Source: Magnetaquicoccus sp039908525 (GTDB lineage: Bacteria; Pseudomonadota; Magnetococcia; Magnetococcales; Magnetaquicoccaceae). Taken from it: a DNA stretch of 64,000 nucleotides. The stretch spans positions 84,167 to 148,166 of the forward strand of contig JAMOAY010000010.1 in NCBI GenBank assembly GCA_039908525.1. Direction: 5' to 3'. A model generated the notes under the pieces. The model was not told where the DNA came from. It saw only the letters and a program-made list of their open reading frames with translations, and did not search any database. The position numbers and the translations under genes were made by a program. The stretch's first letter is position 1. Each line of letters opens with the position of its first letter. Below, in pieces: positions 1-7,812 of the stretch.

Positions 1-448
1 AGGCATCTCCGGCTCCCTGGGCGCCGATGCCCTGCACCATACCTGCCGCGATCTGGAGACGGCCATCAAGGGGGGGGACACAGTGGCTCAGGAAGCCCTT
101 CTGGAGCGGTTCAAGCAGGAGATTACAGGGATTTTCCAGGGTATTGCCGCCTTGGATATGGAAAAGACCGAGACCGAAGAGAGCGTTGCTTCGCCGGCTG
201 TTGCCGCCGCGGAGCAGACCGCGTTGCAACCGTTGTTTCAGGAATTGGGGGAGCTGTTGTATGCGGGCCACTCGGCCGCCGAAGAGAAGCTTCAGACGCT
301 GATGGCCCAACTGGACGATCCGGCGCTGCGGGCGCAGTGCCAGCAGATACAGAAATTTCTGGAAGAGTACGAGTTTGAACAGGGGTTTGCGCTGCTCTCC
401 CAACTGGCCCAGTCGATGGCCATCACGCTCACGGTGGGGAACCCCTGA
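1..448 (+). CDS. C-terminal end of a hybrid sensor histidine kinase with HPt domain (5' truncated)
   Basis: The reading frame is open from base 2 and its start lies outside the window. The first visible residues (GISGSLGADALHHTC) match the stretch that directly follows the phospho-histidine of an HPt domain (usual form HxLKGxxGxxGA). After about 60 residues of HPt helix comes an acidic linker and a second helical segment typical of the end of large hybrid kinases. The expected role is the last step of a His-Asp-His phosphorelay. The stop codon overlaps the next ATG by one base, so it is translationally coupled to the receiver-cyclase that follows, its likely partner. The kinase, receiver and phospho-histidine itself cannot be seen. 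Confidence 0.75.
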   Translation, partial: GISGSLGADALHHTCRDLETAIKGGDTVAQEALLERFKQEITGIFQGIAALDMEKTETEESVASPAVAAAEQTALQPLFQELGELLYAGHSAAEEKLQTLMAQLDDPALRAQCQQIQKFLEEYEFEQGFALLSQLAQSMAITLTVGNP

Positions 449-1827
449 TGGATCGTCCGGGTCGTGTGCTTATCGTGGATGACGAGCGGTTCAACATCAC
501 CGTGTTGGTGAACCTGTTGCGTCCTCTCTGCGAAACCATGATTGCCAAGAACGGTGAGCAGGCCCTGCGCAGCGCCTGCTCCAGCACGCCGCCGGATCTG
601 ATCCTCCTGGATATTGTGATGCCCGATATGGATGGGTATGAGGTGTGCCGCCGGCTGAAAGCCGACGGATCCACCCGGGGTATCCCGGTCATCTTTGTCA
701 CGGCCATGCAGGAGGCGAAGGATGAGGTCAAGGGGTTTGAACTGGGGGCAGTGGACTACATCACCAAGCCCATCAGCCCCTCGGTGGTGCGGGCGCGGGT
801 GCAGACCCACCTGGAGAACATCCTGTCGCGCAACAAAATCCACAGCCTGAATGATGAACTGACCCAGTCGCTGGAGGAGCAGAAGAAGGCCTATGCGGCC
901 CTGCACCAGGCCCGGTTGGAGTTGGCCGAGACCCAGGCGATGGCCGTGATGACCCAGGCGTTTGAAAAGTTTGTGCCCAAGCAGTTCTTGCAGCGCATTG
1001 CCACCAAGGGGGTCGAAAACATCCAGCCGGGCACCGTGGAGTTGAGCACCATCACGGTGATGTTCAGCGATATTCGCTCCTTTACCAAACTCTCCGAGCA
1101 GATGACCCCTCACGATATCTTTTCCCTGCTCAACCAGTACCTGGCCCGCATGCAGCTGCCCATTGAACAGCAACGGGGTTTCATCGACAAATTTATCGGG
1201 GATGCCATCATGGCCCTGTTTGATGGTTCCCTGCATGAACAGGCCATCCATGCGGTGCAGGCGGCCGTCGACATGCAGAAGGGTTTGCGGATCTTCAACC
1301 AGGAGCGGCAGGCGTTGGGTCAGGAGCCCATCCGTACCGGGATTGGCATGCACATGGGGCAGGTGATGTTGGGCACCCTGGGCAATGCCAACCGCATGGA
1401 TTCCACGGTGATCGGCGATGCGGCCAATCTGGCGGCCCGTCTGGAGGGGCTGACCAAATTTTTCAACTGCCGCATCATCCTCTCGGATGAAATCTGGCAG
1501 TTGCTGCCGGAGCCCCGTTTTCTGGGTCGTCCCCTGGGCCGGGTGGTGGTCAAGGGGCGCAGCCAATCGGTGCTGGTTCATGAGTTGTTCGAGGCTGACC
1601 CGGAACCTGAACGGGCGCGGAAAGAGGCTGTGTTGACGGCCTATCATGCGGGCATGGAACTGTTTTTCAATAGACGCTGGCGGGAGGGAGAGCAGGCGTT
1701 TCGGGAGTGTCTGCGGGTGGATCCCGAGGATGCCGTGGCACAACTGTATGCGGATCGGTGTGTGGCGTTTCTGGAACAGCCTCCTGCGGAACATTGGGAT
1801 GGCAGCATCGAGATGCTGTTCAAATAG
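448..1827 (+). CDS. response regulator with class III adenylate/guanylate cyclase output
   Basis: This 459-residue protein combines a receiver and a nucleotide cyclase. The receiver covers residues 6-125: acidic pair D11/D12, phospho-acceptor D55 in LLDIVMPDMDG and K107 in TKP. Residues 130-190 form a coiled-coil-like linker. The class III cyclase domain (about 198-385) keeps both metal aspartates, D208 in FSDIRSFT and D252 in GDAIMALF. A short TPR-like tail (about 400-459) follows. It should make cAMP (or cGMP) when phosphorylated, presumably by the hybrid kinase encoded just upstream, with which it overlaps by one base. Substrate choice between ATP and GTP is not settled from sequence. Architecture and length are normal for this family. 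Confidence 0.9.
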   Translation: MDRPGRVLIVDDERFNITVLVNLLRPLCETMIAKNGEQALRSACSSTPPDLILLDIVMPDMDGYEVCRRLKADGSTRGIPVIFVTAMQEAKDEVKGFELGAVDYITKPISPSVVRARVQTHLENILSRNKIHSLNDELTQSLEEQKKAYAALHQARLELAETQAMAVMTQAFEKFVPKQFLQRIATKGVENIQPGTVELSTITVMFSDIRSFTKLSEQMTPHDIFSLLNQYLARMQLPIEQQRGFIDKFIGDAIMALFDGSLHEQAIHAVQAAVDMQKGLRIFNQERQALGQEPIRTGIGMHMGQVMLGTLGNANRMDSTVIGDAANLAARLEGLTKFFNCRIILSDEIWQLLPEPRFLGRPLGRVVVKGRSQSVLVHELFEADPEPERARKEAVLTAYHAGMELFFNRRWREGEQAFRECLRVDPEDAVAQLYADRCVAFLEQPPAEHWDGSIEMLFK

Positions 1828-1873
1828 GCAGTCCGGGAAGGTCAATAACAATCAACACCATCTGGAGTCAATC

Positions 1874-2218
1874 ATGGAGGCCGCTTTTTATGATATTCAT
1901 GTATTTTGTTGCGTAAACTCCCGGGATGTCACCGATCCTCGTATCGGGTGTGGTCGGCAGGGCGCCTTGGAGTTGCAGGGATATCTCAAGGCCCGGGTGA
2001 AACAGTCTGCTGTGCCTGCCCGTATCCGCATCAACAACTCTGGCTGCCTTGACCGTTGTGCGCTGGGGCCGGTGTTGGTGATCTACCCGGAAGGGGTGTG
2101 GTATCACTACCGCACCCAGGCCGACATGGATGAGATTCTGGCTCGTCACATTCTGGGGGGTGAACGGGTGGAGCGCCTGTTGTTGCACAACGACAGTGTT
2201 GTTCCACCGGGACGATAA
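1874..2218 (+). CDS. thioredoxin-fold [2Fe-2S] ferredoxin
   Basis: This 114-residue cytosolic protein belongs to the (2Fe-2S) ferredoxin family with a thioredoxin fold (Shethna type). It has the N-terminal FCCVNSR motif, a further Cys in GCGRQGA and the C-terminal signature SGCLDRCALGPVLVIYPEG. The cysteines supply the cluster ligands; the partner enzyme is unknown. The start chosen at 1874 has a GGAG Shine-Dalgarno about 6 bases upstream, and longer in-frame starts at 1646 would run back into the cyclase gene. It stands 46 bases after the cyclase gene and converges on the next gene, from which only 30 bases separate it. Confidence 0.87.
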   Translation: MEAAFYDIHVFCCVNSRDVTDPRIGCGRQGALELQGYLKARVKQSAVPARIRINNSGCLDRCALGPVLVIYPEGVWYHYRTQADMDEILARHILGGERVERLLLHNDSVVPPGR

Positions 2219-2248
2219 CCGGCAGAAAATTTTGCATGTCAGCAAGCA

Positions 2249-2827
2249 TCAGCGAATCAACACCCCGGCAAACACCAGGAAGGCGAGGCCGGCCAACACG
2301 GCCAGACGTACCGCCCGGGGCCATGGGATGCCAAAAACGGCGTTGAGCCCCACGCCGGTCAACACCACCTCGACGGCCAGGATGGTGACATGCCAGGGGA
2401 TGATCACCGCCGGTCCTCCCCAGCCCATTTTCACCAGAAAAGCATCCAGCAACAGACTGGGCAGCCAGGGGGCGAAAAAACAGAGGCCAATGAGCTCCCA
2501 GCTTTTGCGAAAGCTCATCGGTTTGATGGTGGCGTGGGGTTCACCACGCACCCAGACCAGATAGGCGATACCGGTCATGACCAACAGACCGTAAGGGCCA
2601 TAGGCGAAGATCTCCATCAGACGGTATCGTTCGGGATCCACGCCGAAGGGTACCGGCAGCAACATGGGACTCCGCTCCTGGTAGAGGGTCACCATGGTGG
2701 TGAACGCGGTGGATTGCCAGCGGAAAAACTGCAAAAACAACGCCAGGCGAAACAGATCATACCCTCGCATGCGGGTGAAAAGCGCCGTCGGTTGCAACAG
2801 AAGAAACAGCAGCAGATTCTTGATCAT
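2249..2827 (-). CDS. polytopic membrane protein of unknown function
   Basis: This protein of 192 residues has four to five strongly hydrophobic segments (near residues 5-12, 70-90, 110-125, 140-160 and 170-190) joined by short charged loops. The layout is reminiscent of small Yip1-like inner membrane proteins, but I see no diagnostic motif, so no function is claimed. The start is taken at 2827 because its ATG overlaps the TGA of the upstream hydrolase gene (ATGA), which implies translational coupling. The longer reading frame from 2899 would lie inside that hydrolase. It probably forms a two-gene operon with the hydrolase. Confidence 0.7.
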   Translation of the reverse strand: MIKNLLLFLLLQPTALFTRMRGYDLFRLALFLQFFRWQSTAFTTMVTLYQERSPMLLPVPFGVDPERYRLMEIFAYGPYGLLVMTGIAYLVWVRGEPHATIKPMSFRKSWELIGLCFFAPWLPSLLLDAFLVKMGWGGPAVIIPWHVTILAVEVVLTGVGLNAVFGIPWPRAVRLAVLAGLAFLVFAGVLIR

Positions 2828-3768
2828 GCGCTGCGCCGCAACCACTCGCGCAGCCCTTGGGCGTTGAGGGTGCAATCCATCTCCAGCCACGCGCGGCAAT
2901 CGGCAGGTGGGAGCTCCGAGCCCACCGAATGGGCCAACTCGTCTGCCAGGAGTTGATGCAGGGCTTCGGTCAACCCTTCAGGACCTGTCTGGTGGCGATG
3001 GTCGTGGGCCAACACGGCGAAGCGGTCCAGCAGGGTGTGCAATTGTGTGGTCAATCGGTTTTCAAAGCGGATGGGTCCGAAATGGGTCAAGAAAAGCCAT
3101 GCGGGGGAGAGGGCTGCCAGGCGGTCCAGGCTCTGGTGGCTGGCCTGCACATCGAACTGGACCGGCGTGGTGGCCGGGAACAGCAACCGTTCATTGCCCC
3201 GGTCAAAAATGCGATAGGAGATGCCAAAGGCATCTCCGGTAAAGAGTCCACCGCTGGCAGGATCCCACACACACTGATGGTGCAAGGCATGGCCGGGGGT
3301 GTGCAGAATGGTCAGTCGGCGTCCTTGCAGGGTGAAGATTTCTTGATCTTCGGTGCTGTGTGTGCGGAGGGGATCCGCCGGATGCATGCTGCCCAGCAGA
3401 CTCTGGAACCGTTCTCGACCATACACCGCTTCGGACCCGGCCTGCAGTTTGGTCGGGTCCAGCAGATGGCGCAGACCCTTGGGGTGGACCAGCAGGCGAG
3501 CCTGCGGCAGATGGTGCATCAGGAGTGCCGCCCCGCCGGCGTGGTCCAGGTGAACGTGGGTGACGATGATGCCCCGCACAGACTCCGCAGACAGCCCCTT
3601 GTGGGCCAGAACCTCCAGGAGAACCGGCACCGCGAGGCTGGGGCCGGTCTCGATGAAGATGGCCTCCCCCGCTTCGACCAGCAGGTAGCAGGCGGCAAAT
3701 CCCGGTCGCAAATAGCCGGTATCAATGCGGGTAACGCCATGCGGTAAATCCTGGAACGAGGGTGTCAT
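2824..3768 (-). CDS. metallo-beta-lactamase-fold hydrolase
   Basis: This 314-residue enzyme of the MBL superfamily has the metal-binding motif HVHLDH around residues 70-75, followed by later ligands in HTPGHALHH and FTGDAF and the C-terminal LTHFGP histidine. The architecture is that of broad-substrate hydrolases in the glyoxalase II / YcbL-like branch; the substrate is not predictable. ATG at 3768 is preferred over the upstream start at 3918 because an AAGGAG ribosome-binding site lies just before it and homology-like sequence begins there (MTPSFQDLPHGV). Its stop overlaps the start of the membrane-protein gene. It is divergent from the small coiled-coil gene at 4036. Confidence 0.85.
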   Translation of the reverse strand: MTPSFQDLPHGVTRIDTGYLRPGFAACYLLVEAGEAIFIETGPSLAVPVLLEVLAHKGLSAESVRGIIVTHVHLDHAGGAALLMHHLPQARLLVHPKGLRHLLDPTKLQAGSEAVYGRERFQSLLGSMHPADPLRTHSTEDQEIFTLQGRRLTILHTPGHALHHQCVWDPASGGLFTGDAFGISYRIFDRGNERLLFPATTPVQFDVQASHQSLDRLAALSPAWLFLTHFGPIRFENRLTTQLHTLLDRFAVLAHDHRHQTGPEGLTEALHQLLADELAHSVGSELPPADCRAWLEMDCTLNAQGLREWLRRSA

Positions 3769-3953
3769 GTTGTCCAACTCCTTGGAAGTAGGTGGCCAAA
3801 CGGTGTGCCAACAGTCCAGAATATAAAGGATCCATCTTGAATCGCGCAACCTTCGGCAATGTCGGAGTGGCCAGATGGCATGCCCGGCGTGCACGCAGGC
3901 CATGAGGAGTTCTCGCATGGGTTGGTGTTTTGTGTGTGGCAGATCATTTTTTG

Positions 3954-3982
3954 TGGACAGGGGCGGGATGGCGGGTGATATA
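3954..3982 (+). promoter_or_regulatory. candidate sigma-70 promoter for the small coiled-coil gene
   Basis: TGGACA and GATATA are separated by exactly 17 bases, about 50 bases upstream of the ATG at 4036. The alternative -10 hexamer TATACT overlaps it with 19-base spacing. This is a pattern match by eye only. Confidence 0.35.
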
Positions 3983-4035
3983 CTCGCGATTTGCAGGCGG
4001 TTGCGCCGTTTTCTGAATCGAGAGGAGCAGACCCG

Positions 4036-4236
4036 ATGACCGATAGTGCAGAACCATTGATGGAACTGGAAGAGTTGCAGGCCCAGAGGAAATCAGCCAA
4101 GGAATCGTATCATGAACAAAAAAAGGTATTAAGAACCCAGATCAAGGAGCTCAAACAGGGCGCCAAACGCACCCGCAAGATCTCCAGGCTGGAAAGCCGT
4201 CTGGAACAGTTGAAAAAGGCCGCCACCCCGGAGTAG
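4036..4236 (+). CDS. small charged coiled-coil protein
   Basis: This 66-residue protein is rich in Glu, Lys, Gln and Arg, with leucines in heptad-like spacing (LEELQAQRKSAKESYHEQK and IKELKQGAKRTRKIS), so most of it should be one soluble alpha-helical coiled coil. No family is recognised and no function is claimed. The start at 4036 has a GAGGAG Shine-Dalgarno at good spacing; the in-frame ATG at 3991 has none. A candidate promoter lies at 3954-3982. It converges on the next gene. Confidence 0.6.
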   Translation: MTDSAEPLMELEELQAQRKSAKESYHEQKKVLRTQIKELKQGAKRTRKISRLESRLEQLKKAATPE

Positions 4237-4308
4237 GCCAGGTCGGGTGATGGCGGTTGAGAGCATGAGGGGGATGCTGCGGGGTGCGGTTTGTGGAACA
4301 AGGCCGGA

Positions 4309-4605
4309 TCAGCCCGGCTTGTGGGGCGCAGTCCTGATCGACCGGGGGGTGGATCTCCCTGCCGTCCCCTCCTGATCGATGACAGAGAGGATCTTTTTGC
4401 GGACGAAGCTGGCGTCAAAGTTGGCCAGATCGCAAACCAGTTTAAAATTTTGTCCGCCTTCACGAAACCAGCGCCTGGCGGTCTCCTTGCGGGAGGGGTT
4501 GTCTGCCGACAGGGCGTCGGTCAGCGCCGTTTCCAGCACCGCCACCCATAACTTTTGCTCGGCCTCCATCAGAGGCGAGATCCAAAACCCTCGTGAAGAT
4601 TCCAC
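4309..4605 (-). CDS. small hypothetical protein (phage/island-type family)
   Basis: This 98-residue protein has the pattern EQKLWVAVLETAL, then ARRWFREGG, then VCDLANFDASFVRKKI. I recall this order (EQxLWxAV, RxxARxWF, FxxVCxLxxLDPxxVR) from small uncharacterised proteins often linked to prophages or genomic islands; that link is recollection, not a search. The GTG at 4605 is chosen because GGAGGT lies five bases upstream; the ATG at 4569 would give 86 residues without a clear ribosome-binding site. The C-terminus is proline/arginine rich. No catalytic residues are visible. Confidence 0.55.
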   Translation of the reverse strand: MESSRGFWISPLMEAEQKLWVAVLETALTDALSADNPSRKETARRWFREGGQNFKLVCDLANFDASFVRKKILSVIDQEGTAGRSTPRSIRTAPHKPG

Positions 4606-5020
4606 GGCACACCTCCATACCTGTCCTGTCGTTTTCCAACCGCCATCCTTCCTGAACTGTACCAAGGCAAGGGAGGGGCCAAAACAGAACGGGAATTCTG
4701 CGCCGGAGAGAATATAAGTCAAAGACGTGTAAAACAATAAAATTTTCTTGAGGCATGCAGCCCGCCCGGAGGGGTTGGTGTGGCGAAATTTCCCGAAAGG
4801 GCGCGGCAAAGGGAAAGAATTTTTTACACTCTGCTGTGGGGGTGTAAAAAATGGTTTGTATAAGACCCTTGGGGTGGCCAGGTCGTTTCGAACATGACCA
4901 TCTGGCCGCCATCTGGTTGCAGATTGCCATCGGCCTCTGTTTGCTGTACCGTGATTCCAAGATACGGAACCGCTCAAGGCCGACGGGTAGTGTTGGCTTG
5001 GGTGCCAAACGGGTGCCGGA
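4606..5020. other. non-coding stretch between divergent genes
   Basis: This 415-base gap between the small minus-strand gene and the macrodomain gene has no convincing reading frame. It is locally AT-rich around 4690-4860, unlike the GC-rich flanks, and holds the 11-base inverted repeat at 4819-4852. The rest shows nothing I can name. Confidence 0.5.
4819..4852. terminator. perfect inverted repeat, possible bidirectional terminator or operator
   Basis: ATTTTTTACAC (4819-4829) is the exact reverse complement of GTGTAAAAAAT (4842-4852), with a 12-base loop. Stems ending in A/T runs on both sides suit a bidirectional terminator, but there is no stable GC core, so a regulator-binding site is an equal alternative. 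Confidence 0.4.
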
Positions 5021-5542
5021 ATGAACACGATATGCACGACCACTGGTGACATCACCAAGCTGAGCATGGATGCCATCGTCAACGCGGCCAACGCCTCGCT
5101 CATGGGGGGAGGAGGAGTGGACGGTGCCATTCATCGGGCTGGTGGGCCGGCCATCCTCGAAGAGTGCCGCACAATCCGCCGAGACATCTACCCCGATGGC
5201 CTGCCAAGCGGCGAGGCTGTGGTGACTGCCGGGGGTCGGTTGCCTGCCCGCTTGGTGATCCATACGGCGGGACCAATCTATCATTCAGATCCCGACCCGG
5301 CAGGTAACCTGGCCAGGTGTTATCGGCGGTGCCTTGAGTTAGCCTACGCACACGAGGTCAAGCGACTGGCCTTTCCCGGAATCAGCACCGGTGTATACGG
5401 TTTTCCAAAGGCATCTGCGGCCCGGATCGCCATCGGGACGATCAGGGAGTTTTTCGCGCAGGTACCCGATGCGGATATGAGCGTGACGCTGGTGGCCTTT
5501 TCATCTGAGGACGAGCTGGTTCTGAAGCGGGTTTTGTCATGA
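5021..5542 (+). CDS. macrodomain protein, O-acetyl-ADP-ribose deacetylase type
   Basis: This 173-residue single macrodomain is of the YmdB/MacroD class. It shows GDIT near residue 9, the signature NAANASLMGGGGVDGAIHRA (residues 21-40) that binds ADP-ribose, and PGISTGVYGFP in the second binding loop. These enzymes hydrolyse O-acetyl-ADP-ribose and may remove ADP-ribose from proteins or nucleic acids. The gene overlaps the following alkylation-repair gene by four bases (ATGA), so the two are co-translated, which fits a shared role in handling modified nucleic acids; that pairing is an inference. Full length for the family. Confidence 0.92.
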   Translation: MNTICTTTGDITKLSMDAIVNAANASLMGGGGVDGAIHRAGGPAILEECRTIRRDIYPDGLPSGEAVVTAGGRLPARLVIHTAGPIYHSDPDPAGNLARCYRRCLELAYAHEVKRLAFPGISTGVYGFPKASAARIAIGTIREFFAQVPDADMSVTLVAFSSEDELVLKRVLS

Positions 5543-6303
5543 AGTCCACTCAAGTTATGGCTGAACTTGATGCCATGGGTAGTACTGAGAGAGCGGCTGG
5601 CATGTCGCGCTTTTTTAAAACCGGTCCAGGTCAGTATGGAGAAGGAGACCGATTTATCGGTGTCCGGGTGCCTGATCAACGGATCGTTGCCCGGCGTTTT
5701 TCCTCGCTGTCTCTGAAGGAGATTGGCCGATTGCTGGAAAGTCTGGTCCATGAGCATCGTCTGACCGGTTTGCTCATACTGGTGGAGCAGTTTTCCAGAA
5801 GCGAGTCGGCTACTTCCCAACTGGAGATCGTGGATTTCTACCTGACCCACTTGGAACGAGTAAACAACTGGGATCTGGTGGACCTGTCTGCACCAAAGAT
5901 CCTGGGCGAGCACCTGCTGCGGTGTCCAGATAAACGCTCTGTATTGTTTTCCATGGCGCAATCTGCTAACCTTTGGGATAGGCGTATTGCCGTTGTGGCC
6001 ACCTGGCCTCTGATCAAACAGTGGCAGTTTGAGGAATTGATGATCCTCTCCAAGATGTTGCTCACCGACTCCCATGACCTCATGCATAAGGCTGTGGGAT
6101 GGATGCTGAGGGAAGCCGGCAAGGTACATCTGGTTGTCCTGGAGGAATTTTTGGAGATGTATGCCGGGGTCATGCCTCGGACCATGCTGCGCTATGCGAT
6201 TGAGCGGCTTGCCTCGGACCGTCGTCGATATTTCATGGAACGAAGCGGTTTCCATGGGAAAGACACCGGACGAGACAGTCTGGGTGGCGGTCAACATGGC
6301 TGA
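5539..6303 (+). CDS. alkD: DNA alkylation repair protein (AlkD-like glycosylase)
   Basis: This 254-residue alpha-helical (HEAT-like) protein belongs to the AlkD family, which excises positively charged alkylpurines such as 3-methyladenine without flipping the base. Family motifs visible are FIGVRVPDQR, NNWDLVD, LWDRRIAVVATW and HDLMHKAVGWMLREAG; the W/D pair and Arg positions needed for catalysis appear intact. It starts inside the stop region of the macrodomain gene. The last 20 residues (GFHGKDTGRDSLGGGQHG) extend past the usual family end and may be a read-through into rearranged DNA, because a topoisomerase remnant begins seven bases downstream. Confidence 0.88.
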   Translation: MKSTQVMAELDAMGSTERAAGMSRFFKTGPGQYGEGDRFIGVRVPDQRIVARRFSSLSLKEIGRLLESLVHEHRLTGLLILVEQFSRSESATSQLEIVDFYLTHLERVNNWDLVDLSAPKILGEHLLRCPDKRSVLFSMAQSANLWDRRIAVVATWPLIKQWQFEELMILSKMLLTDSHDLMHKAVGWMLREAGKVHLVVLEEFLEMYAGVMPRTMLRYAIERLASDRRRYFMERSGFHGKDTGRDSLGGGQHG

Positions 6304-6309
6304 TGTACG

Positions 6310-6653
6310 ATGATCCTCTACTTGTGCGAGAAACCGTCCCAGGCGCGTGATATTGGCCGTGTTCTTGGAGCCACAATGAAGCGGGATGGGTTTCTCGATG
6401 GTCAAGGGATGCGCGTCACTTGGTGCATAGGCCACCTGTTGGAGATGACAGCCCCAGACGTGCTGGCGACGGACGCAGATCGAGAGGGGGAGACCATCGG
6501 AGTAGTGTTGCCTCGAGTGCAGGCGGCCAGGTATGCCCACAGTGCAAGACTGGCAGACTTGTTGAACGAACGGCACGCCAGGGAAAGAATACCGGGAGCC
6601 GTTTCATGGCTTGCAACCGCTATCCTGAATGCCGGTACATTCTTGGAGGGTGA
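6310..6653 (+). pseudogene. topB: DNA topoisomerase III remnant with internal deletion and frameshift
   Basis: Three separate pieces of a type IA topoisomerase sit within 344 bases. Residues from the ATG at 6310 match the topB N-terminus (LYLCEKPSQARDIGRVLGA, then VTWCIGHLLEMTAPD). Joined directly to it is the Toprim motif ATDADREGE, which normally lies about 40-50 residues further on. Then, in a different frame (about 6519-6653), comes the C-terminal zinc-finger module with four cysteines (CPQCKTGRL, CNRYPECRYILGG). The entire strand-passage region with the active tyrosine is gone. A normal gene would be about 2 kb, so this is a decayed copy. It precedes AT-richer DNA, suggesting a rearranged or acquired segment. 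Confidence 0.85.
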
Positions 6654-6710
6654 ATGTCATGGCATCAGGCAGAAGGTCACAGAACATGTTTTTCTCTTGA
6701 TATAAAATCT

Positions 6711-6986
6711 TTATCTGGAAAACCCACAAAAAGGCTTTTTCCCTGTGTTGTCAAATTTGGGAGGATTAATCTCACGGCAATCATAACTGATTGGTTCCGG
6801 GAGCTCTTTGTTCCGCTTTTTCCATTGGCCACACCAATCACCTGCAATAATGATCGGCCAATTTCCAATCACCCCTTGGTCTGCACGAGGAGACAACACC
6901 CGGCATTCTCCCCACTCTCGTTTCACCCATTCCGGATCTGGTGAGATGGGATGGAAATAATTGCAGTTACGACAATGTTCATCCAT
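6711..6986 (-). CDS. small cysteine-rich protein, AT-rich gene
   Basis: This 91-residue protein carries CRNCNYFHP near its start, then WGECRVLSP and GDWCGQWK, a four-cysteine spacing that suggests a small zinc- or cluster-binding fold. No function is known to me. Two starts compete: ATG at 6986 has AGAGGA about eight bases upstream, while ATG at 7019 overlaps the hisA stop (ATGA), giving 102 residues and translational coupling. Its base composition is visibly more AT-rich than the flanking genes, which suggests recent acquisition. It occupies the place where hisF would be expected. Confidence 0.6.
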   Translation of the reverse strand: MDEHCRNCNYFHPISPDPEWVKREWGECRVLSPRADQGVIGNWPIIIAGDWCGQWKKRNKELPEPISYDCREINPPKFDNTGKKPFCGFSR

Positions 6987-7015
6987 TTTTATTTCCTCTG
7001 AATTGTATTCATCAT

Positions 7016-7810
7016 TCATTGCGGTGAGCCGGTTTCTTCCCAGTGCGCTGCTCTTTTATGGGTCGCTGAACTTTTCGTACAGGCCTCCAGTGCTTTTTTG
7101 AAATCCAACCGACCGTCGTACAACGCCTTGCCTGAAATGATGGCGGCAATACGGCCGCCGTTGGGGTAGGGACCCGGATCCTGCACGACCCGCTGCACAT
7201 CTGCCAGGGAGGAGATGCCTCCCGACAGGATGACGGGGATGGTGACCGCCTCTGCCAGTGCCCGGGTCGCCTCCAGATTGGGACCACTCAACGCCCCGTC
7301 TCGGGCAATGTCGGTGAAGATGATCTCACTCACCCCAGCCTCTTCAAAGCGCTGTGCCAGTTCCACCGCCCGGATGTCGGTCAACTCTGCCCAACCCTGG
7401 ACCGCCACCCAGCCATCACGGGCATCAATGCCCACCAGAATATGGCCGGGATAGGCGCGGCATGCCTGCCGCACCAGTTGCGGATCCCGGCAGGCCACCG
7501 TGCCCAGGATCACCTTCTGAATACCCATCTCCAGGCACGCATCGATCGTCTGCAATGTACGGATCCCCCCTCCCAACTGGATCGGAATGGTGATGGCCGC
7601 CAGGATGGCACGAATGGCGGTGGCATTCTGCGGTTGACCGGCAAAGGCGCCGTTCAGATCCACCACATGCAGCCGCTCCGCACCCAAATCCTGCCACTGC
7701 CGGGCCACGCCTGCCGGATCGCTCGAATAGACGGTCTGTTGCGTCATATCCCCCCGCAACAGGCGCACACAGTAACCTTCCTTCAGATCGATGGCCGGAA
7801 TGAGGATCAT
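7016..7810 (-). CDS. hisA: phosphoribosylformimino-AICAR phosphate isomerase HisA
   Basis: HisA catalyses the fourth step of histidine synthesis, opening the ribose of ProFAR. This 264-residue TIM barrel begins MILIPAIDLKEGYCVRL with the catalytic Asp in PAIDL, and has the phosphate-binding LGGGIR and LSGGISS loops and FTDIARDGALSGPN with the second catalytic Asp. The start at 7810 fits the family; the ATG 15 bases earlier overlaps the hisH end. The tail after LDFKKALEA adds about 20 unusual residues. It is the last recognisable his gene of the operon, two bases after the hisH stop. Confidence 0.95.
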   Translation of the reverse strand: MILIPAIDLKEGYCVRLLRGDMTQQTVYSSDPAGVARQWQDLGAERLHVVDLNGAFAGQPQNATAIRAILAAITIPIQLGGGIRTLQTIDACLEMGIQKVILGTVACRDPQLVRQACRAYPGHILVGIDARDGWVAVQGWAELTDIRAVELAQRFEEAGVSEIIFTDIARDGALSGPNLEATRALAEAVTIPVILSGGISSLADVQRVVQDPGPYPNGGRIAAIISGKALYDGRLDFKKALEACTKSSATHKRAAHWEETGSPQ

Positions 7811-7812
7811 AC

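Noticed and set aside
292..1851. 519-codon minus-strand open frame opposite the response-regulator cyclase
   Set aside because: Antisense shadow from GC-rich third positions; the plus strand encodes complete receiver and cyclase motifs.
4309..6986. Whole segment as a prophage or genomic island
   Set aside because: Only a topB scrap, a phage-type small protein and an AT-rich gene are present; no integrase, structural genes or repeats at the ends.
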